Source: an uncultured Paracoccaceae bacterium (lineage in GTDB: Bacteria; Pseudomonadota; Alphaproteobacteria; Rhodobacterales; Rhodobacteraceae). Taken from it: a DNA stretch of 64,000 bases. Under the pieces are notes generated by a model, which was given only the letters and a program-made list of their open reading frames with translations, had not been told where the DNA came from and made no database searches. This document shows positions 26,379 to 34,591 of this stretch, in pieces. Both the position numbers and the translations under genes were made by a program. The stretch covers positions 124,001 to 188,000 of the forward strand of contig OY288160.1 of assembly GCA_958439195.1 (NCBI GenBank), given 5' to 3'. Numbering within the stretch: position 1 is the stretch's first letter; the number at the start of each line of letters is the position of its first letter.

Positions 26379-27420
26379 GTTCTCCCCGCAGCCGGGCAAG
26401 GTCTTCGCTCAATACCTGACGCAGCAGCCCTTCATAGGCAGACCGTTCCTGTTCTCCGCGATAACGTGCCAGCGATCGTTGCGGCAAAGACCGGGGGAGG
26501 GCGGGTGTCTTGCCCACCGTTTCCAACTTGCGTTCAACCGCCGCCGCCGCCTTGTTGATGGATTGCAGCGATCCAAACCGCGTCAATGCGCCAAGCGATG
26601 TCCGCTCCCCGACCATGACGGAAACGCCCTGGCCGACCAGGATCGAATCGTTGATGTGGGTTTCGATGTCTTCGGGTGTCAGGCGGCTGCGATTATGGCT
26701 AACGCAAAGGAAGGTGCCATTACCGCGATAGGAAAGGATGCTGCCTTCGCCTTCGGTCGCTTCTGCCAAGGCCTGTGCAACAAGCCGCAAATGCGCCAGG
26801 AACTCTGCCGGGCGATTTTCGGCGTGGATGCGTTCGATGTCGACAATCTTCACCGCGATGACATTCGACGTGAACAATTTGGCGCGGGTCAGCGACAGAA
26901 TGTAATTCTCGAAAGACAGATACGCGATCGTGCGCGGTATCTGGCCCAGATCCAGCGGATCAGTCAGCGACAGGGCAGGAAGGGTGCGCAATTCACGCTT
27001 CAGGCGCTCGATGGTCGTCAGACCATCCTCAACGCGGTTGCGTTCTTCGACCAAGCGATAGGCCATGCCGATTCTTGCGCTCAATTCCAGCAGGTCAAAG
27101 GGTTTGGTGACGTAATCCGTCGCGCCCGCCATGAAGGCGCGTTCTATGTAATCCCGCTGCGACATCGCCGTCAGCATAAGAATCGGTGTGTGCGTATATC
27201 CGGCCAGCCCGCGCACCTCGCGGCATAGCGCGATGCCGTCCATACCCGGCATCTGGATGTCCAGCAGCAGGCAATCAAACGGCGTAGTGGTTGCCGCAAT
27301 CACCCCCAAGGCCTCATGCGCCGATCTGGCGCGTGCCATCCGTTCGTGGCCCGACAGGGCAAGCGCCTCTGCAAGCAGATCAAGGATTGTATCGTCGTCA
27401 TCGACGGCTAGAATTTTCAT
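26314..27420 (-). CDS. Response regulator with receiver and degenerate GGDEF-like output
   Basis: 368 residues. Receiver at 1-120 with Asp54 (LLLDIQMPGMDG) and Lys in TKPFD. After a helical linker, residues about 180-310 have the order of strands and helices of a GGDEF domain (NVIAVKIVDIERIHAEN, LSYRGNGTFLCVS) but the catalytic GG(D/E)EF is replaced by RGNGTF, so diguanylate cyclase activity is not expected. The C terminus is basic and probably disordered. The start at 27420 is the only one that begins the receiver. Convergent with and overlapping the AHL synthase. May be the output of the nearby kinase/Hpt relay. Confidence 0.75.
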   Translation of the reverse strand: MKILAVDDDDTILDLLAEALALSGHERMARARSAHEALGVIAATTTPFDCLLLDIQMPGMDGIALCREVRGLAGYTHTPILMLTAMSQRDYIERAFMAGATDYVTKPFDLLELSARIGMAYRLVEERNRVEDGLTTIERLKRELRTLPALSLTDPLDLGQIPRTIAYLSFENYILSLTRAKLFTSNVIAVKIVDIERIHAENRPAEFLAHLRLVAQALAEATEGEGSILSYRGNGTFLCVSHNRSRLTPEDIETHINDSILVGQGVSVMVGERTSLGALTRFGSLQSINKAAAAVERKLETVGKTPALPRSLPQRSLARYRGEQERSAYEGLLRQVLSEDLARLRGELNAGGGRGSSQRPEPSRRQVP

Positions 27421-27817
27421 GCTGCAACCAGCTGCCAAAGGGCGTCCGCCTGGTACTGGCACAAAACTCAAGACGCACGGCCGGACTTCCGCACGGTACA
27501 TACTCAACCAACATCACGTAGCCCCTTGTCTTCGGGCAAATGATGGCCAGAGCGCGGCATAAATCCGGCGATCGGCAATTTGCGGTGCGAAATCCGTGTC
27601 CTTGGGCGGGTTTGTTTCCTTCGGGCAGCGAAAACAACAGCCACGATGCATCCACCGAAGTGGCCCTGCCGCGCAGATGAAGGTTGCCCTGCACCATTCG
27701 GGCCAACGTGAATCTGCGGGAAATAATTTCATACAAGGAAAATAATTTGACGGGCATTGCTTGCCGCGTTTAGCCTTTGGCGTAACCACACATAGAAGAA
27801 CGCAGATGGAGGGTAGC
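27421..27817. other. Divergent promoter region between receiver gene and tmm
   Basis: About 400 bases. Frames on the minus strand are not gene-like. Near tmm it contains two copies of AAATAATTT and a TTGACG/TTAGCC promoter-like pair (27747-27752 and 27770-27775, 17-base spacer). No terminator or RNA gene recognised. Confidence 0.4.
27721..27748 (+). promoter_or_regulatory. Duplicated AAATAATTT upstream of tmm
   Basis: AAATAATTT, itself a dyad, occurs at 27721-27729 and 27740-27748, 19 bases apart, about two helix turns. The second copy runs into a TTGACG that could be the -35 of tmm. Candidate activator site for methylated-amine induction. Confidence 0.4.
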
Positions 27818-29161
27818 TTGAAAAAACGTGTTGCGGTCATCGGTGCCGGACCATCCGGCCTTGCCCAGCTCAGGGCGTTTCAATCGGCCAAATCCAAGGG
27901 CGCCGACATCCCGGAAATCGTCTGCTTTGAAAAGCAATCGAACTGGGGCGGCCTTTGGAACTACACGTGGCGCACTGGCCTGGATGAACATGGCGAACCG
28001 GTCCACTGTTCGATGTACCGCTACCTCTGGTCGAACGGCCCGAAAGAAGGGTTGGAGTTCGCGGATTATTCCTTCGAGGAACATTTCGGCAAGCAGATCG
28101 CCAGCTATCCGCCTCGCGCGGTTCTTTTCGACTACATAGAGGGGCGGGTGAAAAAGGCGGGCGTACGCGACTGGATCCGCTTTTCAACCACGGTCCGATT
28201 TGTTCGATACGACACGGACACAGGCAAATTCACGGTGACCGTTCATGACCTGAAGAACGACCGCATATATGATGAGGAATTTGACAACGTCATCGTAGCA
28301 TCCGGCCATTTTTCGGTGCCGAACGTGCCGGAGTATCCCGGGTTCGACAAATTCAACGGCCGCTTGCTGCATGCCCACGATTTCCGCGATGCGCGCGAAT
28401 TCAGCGGCAAGGACATCCTGATCCTCGGCTCGTCCTACTCGGCTGAAGATATCGGATCGCAATGTTGGAAATACGGGGCAAAGTCGATCACGGTTGCCTT
28501 CCGCAATGCGCCGATGGGGCACAAGTGGCCGGACAACTGGAAGGAAGTTCCGAAGCTGGACCATGTGGACGAGGATACCGCTTACTTCATTGACGGCACG
28601 TCAAAGAAGGTCGACGCAATCATCCTTTGCACGGGCTACAAGCACCATTTCCCCTTCCTGCCGGATGATCTACGGCTGAAAACGGCGAACCGCCTGGCGA
28701 CAGCCGACCTCTACAAAGGTGTGGTCTGGGTCCACAATCCCAAACTGTTCTTCCTGGGAATGCAGGATCAGTGGTTCACCTTCAACATGTTTGACGCGCA
28801 GGCCTGGTGGGTGCGCGACGCAATCCTGGGGCGGATCGCGATTCCGGCGGACAAGACCGTTTTGCTGAAGGATGTAGCAGATCGTGTGGCGGCGGAAGAT
28901 GCCGGTCAGGATGCGCACGACGCCATCCACTATCAGGGTGATTATGTGAAGGAACTGATCGAAGAGACGGACTATCCGTCCTTTGATGTCGATGGCGCCT
29001 GCGAGGCGTTTTTCGAATGGAAAGAGCATAAGAAGAAGGACATCATGGGCTTCCGCAACAACGCGTACAAATCGGTGATCACCGGCACGATGGCACCGGT
29101 TCACCACACTCCGTGGAAGGATGCGTTGGAGGATTCGATGGAAAGCTACCTGCGGAACTGA
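27818..29161 (+). CDS. tmm: Trimethylamine monooxygenase
   Basis: 447 residues. A bacterial flavin-containing monooxygenase: FAD site GAGPSG (9-14), FMO motif FNGRLLHAHDF, NADPH site ILGSSYSAEDIG, and the Tmm-specific GLWNYTWRTGLDEHGEPVH and MQDQWFTFNMFDAQAW blocks I remember from Methylocella and Ruegeria Tmm. It oxidises trimethylamine to trimethylamine N-oxide with NADPH and oxygen in the cytoplasm; related substrates such as dimethyl sulfide can be taken too. I chose a TTG start because GGAGGG lies 5 bases before it and the family begins MK-R-VAV; ATG 27806 would add four residues. It opens the methylated-amine region. Confidence 0.92.
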   Translation: MKKRVAVIGAGPSGLAQLRAFQSAKSKGADIPEIVCFEKQSNWGGLWNYTWRTGLDEHGEPVHCSMYRYLWSNGPKEGLEFADYSFEEHFGKQIASYPPRAVLFDYIEGRVKKAGVRDWIRFSTTVRFVRYDTDTGKFTVTVHDLKNDRIYDEEFDNVIVASGHFSVPNVPEYPGFDKFNGRLLHAHDFRDAREFSGKDILILGSSYSAEDIGSQCWKYGAKSITVAFRNAPMGHKWPDNWKEVPKLDHVDEDTAYFIDGTSKKVDAIILCTGYKHHFPFLPDDLRLKTANRLATADLYKGVVWVHNPKLFFLGMQDQWFTFNMFDAQAWWVRDAILGRIAIPADKTVLLKDVADRVAAEDAGQDAHDAIHYQGDYVKELIEETDYPSFDVDGACEAFFEWKEHKKKDIMGFRNNAYKSVITGTMAPVHHTPWKDALEDSMESYLRN

Positions 29162-29184
29162 CTCGGGTTTGACGAAATGCTGCG

Positions 29185-29213
29185 AAGGCCCCGGCTGGTT
29201 CCGGGGTCTTTGC
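29185..29213 (+). terminator. Stem-loop behind tmm
   Basis: AAGGCCCCGG (29185-29194) and CCGGGGTCTT (29201-29210) form a 10-bp stem with one G-U pair and a 6-base loop, 24 bases behind the tmm stop, followed by TGCATTGTTG. Probably ends tmm transcription, leaving the transporter gene with its own promoter. Confidence 0.6.
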
Positions 29214-29428
29214 ATTGTTGCGGCTTGCACAAGCTCTGATCAAAAACTGTGCGGGTTTGTCATTCCTTGGTCAGTTGCGGCCAAAGACTGCCTGTCATCT
29301 GCGTTTGTGGAAACAAATTTGCCCCTGAGGAAGGTTCTTCCGATCTGTCCTGAAAACCCTGTGGTTTACTTCAGGGCGCAAGCGGCCCGGCACGAAACGG
29401 AGCGGCAGCGACAACAGGGGAAAAGAAC

Positions 29429-30817
29429 ATGGAAGAACAGATCGCCGCCCTTACGGCGGAACTTGCGGCCATGAAGGACAGTATGGCCGGGACAAACCGG
29501 ACGACAGCGGAAACCTTTTACTACCTGACCATCCCGTTAATGGTGCTGATCCATGCGGGATTTCTGTCCTACGAAATGGGCGCATCGCGTGCCAAGAACG
29601 CGCTGGCGTCGGGGATCAAGAACATCCTCGCCTTCGCATTCATCATCCCGACCTTCTATTATGCGGGTTGGTTCATCTATTGGGCATTCCCGACCGGCTT
29701 TACCATGTCGGCAGGACCGCTTGGCACATCCGGGTTGGCCTATGCCATCGGCGCTGCAAATCCGGCGGGTTCGGTGATGGGGCCAAACGTGGCCGACAGC
29801 GCGACCGGCGTTTTCTTTGGTGCATTTGCCATGTTCGCGGCGACGACGGCCTCGATCATGTCAGGATCGCTGATCGAGCGGATTCAGATCGTTGGCTTCA
29901 CCATTCTGGCCATCGTGCTGGGTAGCTTTGTCTGGATCCTGGGTGCGGCCTGGGGGTGGCATGCGGATGGCTGGCTTGTCACGCAGTTGGGCTATCACGA
30001 TTTTGGTGCTTCCGGGGTGGTTCATGCCATCGCCGGGTTCTTCACGCTTGGCGTGCTGATCAACCTTGGCGCGCGGGTGGGCAAGTTCAACCCGGACGGC
30101 ACGGCCAACGCGATTGCTGGCCACTCAATGCCGGCGGCTTTGGTTGGCCTGATGTTGATCATCGCAGGTTTCTGGGGCTTTCTCATGGGGTGCGTGATCT
30201 TTCCGGGCGAGCCTTGGTCCTGGGGTTCGGGGATATTCGCCACGATTTACGGCACACCCGTCACCTTGTCGGCGATGACGTTCAATATTCTTATGGGTTT
30301 TGCAGGCGGTGCCATTGCCGCTTGGGTGATGACGCATGATCCGTTCTGGATGATGTCGGGTGCGCTTGGCGGGATCATTTCCGTCGCTGGCGGGTTGGAT
30401 CTTTACTGGCCGCCAATGGCCTTTGTTATTGCCGCAATCGGTGGTGTGATCATGCCGCTGGTAGCACGCTACGTCGAGAAGATGAGGATTGACGATGCTG
30501 TGGGGGCGGTGGCCCTGCATGGTGTGGTGGGCATCTGGGGCGTGATCGCTGTGGGGATTTTTGCCAGCGGCTACCCGGCGCTTGCGGCAGAAGGGGCGCC
30601 GACAATCACACTCTATGGCCAGGTGATCGGGGCCGCTGTCATGATGGCCTTGGGTTTCATCCCCGGCTACGTCGTGTCGCTGATCCTTAAAAAGCTGGGG
30701 ATGCTGCGGGTCCCGAAAGAGGCCGAGCTGCTTGGTCTGGACAAGGTCAAGGTGCCGATCGAGGCCTATCCCGAATTCTTCGCAGCAAGCCCAGCAGCCA
30801 AAACCCCGGCCGAATAA
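29429..30817 (+). CDS. Ammonium transporter (Amt/MEP family)
   Basis: 462 residues with 11 membrane helices. The conserved pore aspartate and first histidine are in HDFGASGVVH (compare DFAGGTVVH of AmtB); the second pore histidine is in VALHGVVGIWG. The N terminus carries an unusual 20-residue helical, charged segment (EEQIAALTAELAAMKDS) before the first membrane helix. The family conducts ammonium/ammonia, and methylammonium is a classical substrate, so its place between tmm and the dmm genes fits recapture of ammonia or uptake of methylated amine. No PII gene (glnK) is adjacent. Preceded by GGGGAAAAGAAC as ribosome-binding region. Confidence 0.88.
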   Translation: MEEQIAALTAELAAMKDSMAGTNRTTAETFYYLTIPLMVLIHAGFLSYEMGASRAKNALASGIKNILAFAFIIPTFYYAGWFIYWAFPTGFTMSAGPLGTSGLAYAIGAANPAGSVMGPNVADSATGVFFGAFAMFAATTASIMSGSLIERIQIVGFTILAIVLGSFVWILGAAWGWHADGWLVTQLGYHDFGASGVVHAIAGFFTLGVLINLGARVGKFNPDGTANAIAGHSMPAALVGLMLIIAGFWGFLMGCVIFPGEPWSWGSGIFATIYGTPVTLSAMTFNILMGFAGGAIAAWVMTHDPFWMMSGALGGIISVAGGLDLYWPPMAFVIAAIGGVIMPLVARYVEKMRIDDAVGAVALHGVVGIWGVIAVGIFASGYPALAAEGAPTITLYGQVIGAAVMMALGFIPGYVVSLILKKLGMLRVPKEAELLGLDKVKVPIEAYPEFFAASPAAKTPAE

Positions 30818-30840
30818 GCAGCACGAAAGGAACGATTATC

Positions 30841-31005
30841 ATGCTGATTGGAACCAACATTACCGACTGGTCAACCGTAGACGGGGCCTATTACGCAGGC
30901 GCGGGCAGCGAACTGATCTGGCTGATCGTGTCGATCATCCTGTGTCTGGCGTTTCTTGTCGCGGGCGCGCGGCACGAAAAGGCGGCTTATAGCAAAGTCA
31001 GATAG
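30841..31005 (+). CDS. Small single-span membrane protein next to the ammonium transporter
   Basis: 54 residues starting ATG at 30841, 23 bases after the transporter stop, with AAGGAACG as a good ribosome-binding site. It has a polar, possibly extracytoplasmic N terminus (about 1-22) and one hydrophobic helix LIWLIVSIILCLAFLVAGA followed by a positively charged tail (RHEKAAYSKVR), so the C terminus should be inside. A strong hairpin terminator follows. It is co-transcribed with the transporter and could be a small subunit or regulator of it. I do not know a named family. Confidence 0.7.
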   Translation: MLIGTNITDWSTVDGAYYAGAGSELIWLIVSIILCLAFLVAGARHEKAAYSKVR

Positions 31006-31039
31006 AACGACCGCAACACAACGAACAAAAGCCGAAAGG

Positions 31040-31075
31040 AAAGGCCTGGGGTTAGCCCGGGCCTTTTCCGTTTTT
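31040..31075 (+). terminator. Rho-independent terminator of the transporter/small-protein unit
   Basis: AAGGCCTGGG and CCCGGGCCTT (31041-31050, 31056-31065) pair over 10 bp with one G-U, extended by A-T at the base, loop GTTAG, followed by TTCCGTTTTT. It lies 35 bases after the small gene. Confidence 0.8.
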
Positions 31076-31384
31076 GGGCCTTAGACGGCAAATCCAAGGA
31101 AACAATTTTTAGTCTGGATAAAATTCTTCTCGCCTTGGGCGCGGTGCCGTGCTTAATTTTGGGGCAGCGGCGCGCAGGGCTTGCGGCTGCACCTTGCCGA
31201 TTTCGCGCGTCGCTTCCGGCCGCACACAGATGGCAAGTCTGTCCGTCTGCCACGTCATTGGGTCGGCGCGACGCACACATAGCCGCTCCGGTGCTGGGGA
31301 TGCACCGGTGTGGCCATCGGAAAACGGCACAGAGGGTGGCTGAACACCCCATCGCCGAAACAACAGGGAACGAGGGAGAATTCG
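31076..31384. other. Intergenic region before the APC permease
   Basis: About 310 bases with no supported gene; frames seen are not gene-like. It must hold the permease promoter. GCACCGGTGT-like dyad GCACCGG/CCGGTGC around 31290-31315 is imperfect. A ribosome-binding site GAGGGAG is present just before the permease start. Confidence 0.4.
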
Positions 31385-33148
31385 ATGTCATCAACTGCAA
31401 ATTCCGGCGAGCTTCATCGCGCGCTGGATTGGAAAGGCGCGTTCTGGGTCGCGGCCGGTGTGCCGCCGCTGGTCCTGTTTTCCATCGGCGGCATTGCCGG
31501 TGTGGCAGGGCAGGCGGCATTTGTCGTCTGGATCCTGTCCATGTGCATGGGGTTTCTGCAATCTTTTACCTATGCCGAGATGGCGGGGATGTTCGGAAAC
31601 AAGTCGGGCGGCGCGTCAATCTATGGGGCGACAGCGTGGCTGCGTTATTCCAAATCCATCGCGCCCCTGTCGGTCTGGTGCAACTGGTTTGCGTGGTCGC
31701 CGGTTCTATCGCTGGGCTGTGCCATCGCGGCAGGCTATATCCTGAATGCGTTGTTTCCGATCCCCGCGGCAGAAAGCCAGATGGTGGCGGATTGGGTGGC
31801 GGCGAACCTTGGCAGCTTTACCGAAACCACGCCGGCAGTGGTTGATTATCTGGCGGCGAATGCAGGGACCACGGCCGCCGACGCAATCAACGCAGTCGCA
31901 ACCTCTGCTGCGGTCGAGGCGCTGACCCCGACTATCCGTGTGTGGGAGGCATATGCCCTGACGATTCCCGGTCTGGGGACGCTTCACTTCAATTCGACCT
32001 TCGTGATCGGTGCGATCCTGATGCTGATCATCTTCGGCATCCAGCATCGCGGCATCGCGTCCACGGCCAGTGCGCAAAAGATTCTGGCCGTCATCGTTCT
32101 GATCCCGCTGTTCCTTGTGGGGATCGTGCCGATCCTGACCGGGTCCATCGATATGATGAATGTGACGCAGATCGTCCCGCCAACGGTGGCTTATGGCGGC
32201 GACGTCGGGTCGTGGAACATCGGCGGTTGGACCCTTTTCCTTGGGGCAATGTATATCGCGGCTTGGTCGACCTACGGGTTCGAGACGGCGGTATGCTACA
32301 CCGCCGAAATGCGGAATCCGGCCACCGACACCTTTAAGGCCATCTTCTTTTCCGGCCTGCTGTGCATCGTCTTTTTCTTCATGATCCCGTTCTCGTTCCA
32401 GGGCGTTTTTGGCGCTGCAGGGATGCTGGAGCCGGGCATCGTGGATGGAACGGGTGTCGGGGCCGCCTTGTCGTCGATGGTCAGTTCGTCAAACGTCATC
32501 GTGCAAATCTTCATCGTCCTGATGATCATGGCGCTGTTTCTGGCCATCATGACGGCGATGGCGGGGTCATCTCGCACGCTGTATCAGGGGTCGCGTGACG
32601 GCTGGTTGCCCAAGTACCTGAGTCGGGTCAACGAACACGGCGCGCCGACCAACGCCATGTGGACCGATCTGGTGTTCAACCTGTTCCTGTTGGCGCTGGC
32701 GTCTGATGCGGGTGGCTACTTCTACGTGCTGGCCATTTCGAATGTCGGCTATCTGACCTTCAACTTCCTGAACCTGAACGCCGGTTGGATTCACCGGATC
32801 GATTCGGGCCATATCCACCGTCCGTGGAAGGCGCCGACATTCCTGATCGGGCTGAATACAGTGTTGGCCTTCGTGAACGCCCTGTTCCTTGGGGCGGGCG
32901 CAAAGGTCTGGGGGTATGAAAACGCGCTCTGGTCGGGAATCGTCTTTGCGGCGCTGATCCTGCCTGTCTTCTGGTTCCGGCATTATGTCCAGGATGGCGG
33001 CAAGTTCCCGCCAGAAGCGCTGGAGGATCTTGGCCTGACAAACGGCGATCTGGGTGAGCGGAAGGCGGGCATCAAACCCTATCTGGCGCTTGTTCTGGGC
33101 ATTGCCATCGTGCTGTGGGCAAACTGGTTCTTTGTTTTGCCGACATGA
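31385..33148 (+). CDS. APC-family amino acid/amine permease
   Basis: 587 residues with about 12 membrane helices. The N-terminal GVPPLVLFSIGGIAGVAGQ and the later SRTLYQGSRDGWLPKYLSRVNEHGAPTNA are those of the amino acid-polyamine-organocation superfamily (importers driven by ion gradients). A hydrophilic alanine-rich loop of about 60 residues (130-190) is unusual. The start at 31385 has GAGGGAG upstream; 25 more residues are open before it. Followed by a perfect hairpin. Lying between tmm and dmmDABC it is a candidate uptake system for a methylated amine or methylated amino acid. Substrate not readable. Confidence 0.85.
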   Translation: MSSTANSGELHRALDWKGAFWVAAGVPPLVLFSIGGIAGVAGQAAFVVWILSMCMGFLQSFTYAEMAGMFGNKSGGASIYGATAWLRYSKSIAPLSVWCNWFAWSPVLSLGCAIAAGYILNALFPIPAAESQMVADWVAANLGSFTETTPAVVDYLAANAGTTAADAINAVATSAAVEALTPTIRVWEAYALTIPGLGTLHFNSTFVIGAILMLIIFGIQHRGIASTASAQKILAVIVLIPLFLVGIVPILTGSIDMMNVTQIVPPTVAYGGDVGSWNIGGWTLFLGAMYIAAWSTYGFETAVCYTAEMRNPATDTFKAIFFSGLLCIVFFFMIPFSFQGVFGAAGMLEPGIVDGTGVGAALSSMVSSSNVIVQIFIVLMIMALFLAIMTAMAGSSRTLYQGSRDGWLPKYLSRVNEHGAPTNAMWTDLVFNLFLLALASDAGGYFYVLAISNVGYLTFNFLNLNAGWIHRIDSGHIHRPWKAPTFLIGLNTVLAFVNALFLGAGAKVWGYENALWSGIVFAALILPVFWFRHYVQDGGKFPPEALEDLGLTNGDLGERKAGIKPYLALVLGIAIVLWANWFFVLPT

Positions 33149-33171
33149 CGACTGACCAGATCATTTGAATT

Positions 33172-33203
33172 GAAAGGGCGATCCAAGGATCGCCCTTTCG
33201 CAT
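33172..33203 (+). terminator. Terminator-like hairpin behind the APC permease
   Basis: GAAAGGGCGATC (33172-33183) and GATCGCCCTTTC (33188-33199) are perfectly complementary over 12 bp with loop CAAG, 24 bases behind the stop, followed by GCATTT. Confidence 0.75.
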
Positions 33204-33240
33204 TTGACGGGAATTCTACGCTTGCGCTGTCATGCGTGGC

Positions 33241-33304
33241 CGTGCAGCCGCTGCACGATGCGCGAAAAGATGCAGCAAAGTTTCCCTGACAGGAAAACTT
33301 TTTG
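33241..33304 (+). promoter_or_regulatory. Palindrome and stem-loop in the dmm leader
   Basis: CGTGCAGCCGCTGCACG (33241-33257) is an 8-bp inverted repeat around one base. It is followed at 33275-33304 by GCAAAGTTTCC/GGAAAACTTTTTGC, a stem with one bulge and a T5 run. Both lie between the permease terminator and dmmD and may be an operator plus an attenuator-like leader. Confidence 0.4.
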
Positions 33305-33377
33305 CACATGAAGGTTGATTTCGTGGGGGGATGGTTGGACAGTAGGGGAAAGATATTGTCCAACGGGAGGGACAGGA

Positions 33378-34514
33378 ATGACGAACTCTTGGCGCTTTTC
33401 TACACTGGCTGACCGGCATCGCGCGCTTGGCTCGCATCTCGAAGACTGGAGCGGGATGGGAACGGCGTGGTCCTATGACAGCGACCCGGATGCCGAATAC
33501 ATGGCCATTCGCACCAAGGCGGGCCTGATGGATGTGTCGGGGCTGAAAAAGGTGCATATCACCGGCCCCGCCGCCAGCCATGTAATCGAACGCGCCACGA
33601 CGCGGAACATGGAAAAGCTGATGCCGGGACGGTCCGTCTATGCGACCATGTTGAATGATCAGGGCAAGTTTATCGACGATTGCGTGATATACCGCACGGC
33701 CCCCAACGCTTTCATGGTGGTGCATGGATCGGGCGGCGCGCATGAGCAGTTGACGATGGCGGCCACGGGCCGCGATGTTTCCATCCGATTTGATGATAAC
33801 CTGCATGACCTTTCGTTGCAGGGTCCGTTGGCGGTTGATTATCTGGAAAAGCATGTGCCGGGCATCCGCCAACTGCCCTATTTCGCGCATATGCAGACCA
33901 GCCTGTTTGGCAAACCTGCGATGATCTCTCGCACCGGATATACCGGCGAGCGCGGGTATGAACTGTTCGTGCGTGGGCAGGATGCACCGATGATCTGGGA
34001 TCGCATTCTCGACGAAGGCAAGGGCATGGGCATCATCCCCTGCCGCTTTACCACGCTGGATATGCTGCGCACGGAAAGCTATCTGCTGTTCTTCCCCTTC
34101 GACAATTCCGAGATGTACCCGTTCGAGGATGAGGGTCCGGGTGACACGCTTTGGGAACTGGGTCTCGATTTCACCGTCAGCCCCGGCAAAGTGGGTTTCC
34201 GCGGAGCCGAGGAACATTACCGCCTGAAGGGCAAGGAACGGTTCAAGATCTGGGGGTTGACGTTGGACGGAACCAAAGTTCCGGGCAACGGCGCCCCGGT
34301 ATTCCGGGATGGCAAACAGGTGGGGCTGGTGACGCAGGCGATGTATTCGCCGCTGAACAAGCACAACATCGCCATCGCCCGCCTGCCGGTGGATTGTGCC
34401 AACAATGGCACCAAGCTGGTGGTGAACTGCGCCACACATGGCGAGATCGCTGCCGTCACCCATTCGATGCCCTTCTATGACCCGGAAAAGAAGCGGCGCA
34501 CGGTAAAGGAATAA
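33378..34514 (+). CDS. dmmD: GcvT-like folate-binding protein of the dimethylamine monooxygenase operon
   Basis: 378 residues resembling aminomethyltransferase (T protein): MDVSGLKKVHITGPAASHVI at the start, HDLSLQGPLAVDYLEK, ISRTGYTGERGYELFV and the C-terminal barrel KVPGNGAPVFRDGKQVG. The family binds tetrahydrofolate and moves one-carbon units. As first gene of a four-gene set that matches the dmmDABC order known from Ruegeria pomeroyi, it is expected to bind the formaldehyde released in dimethylamine oxidation as methylene-tetrahydrofolate. ATG 33378 has a strong GGGAGGGACAGGA upstream; the frame extends 21 codons further without family residues. Confidence 0.82.
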   Translation: MTNSWRFSTLADRHRALGSHLEDWSGMGTAWSYDSDPDAEYMAIRTKAGLMDVSGLKKVHITGPAASHVIERATTRNMEKLMPGRSVYATMLNDQGKFIDDCVIYRTAPNAFMVVHGSGGAHEQLTMAATGRDVSIRFDDNLHDLSLQGPLAVDYLEKHVPGIRQLPYFAHMQTSLFGKPAMISRTGYTGERGYELFVRGQDAPMIWDRILDEGKGMGIIPCRFTTLDMLRTESYLLFFPFDNSEMYPFEDEGPGDTLWELGLDFTVSPGKVGFRGAEEHYRLKGKERFKIWGLTLDGTKVPGNGAPVFRDGKQVGLVTQAMYSPLNKHNIAIARLPVDCANNGTKLVVNCATHGEIAAVTHSMPFYDPEKKRRTVKE

Positions 34515-34591
34515 GTCAAACTGACATGGCGCGCGGTGGCCAAATCGCGCGCCCTTTTCGCAGCCGGGGCCAAACCGGGACAGACAGGACC

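Noticed and set aside
33149..33377. Glycine or SAM riboswitch before the GcvT-like gene
   Set aside because: The stem-loops present do not show the conserved cores of these riboswitches.
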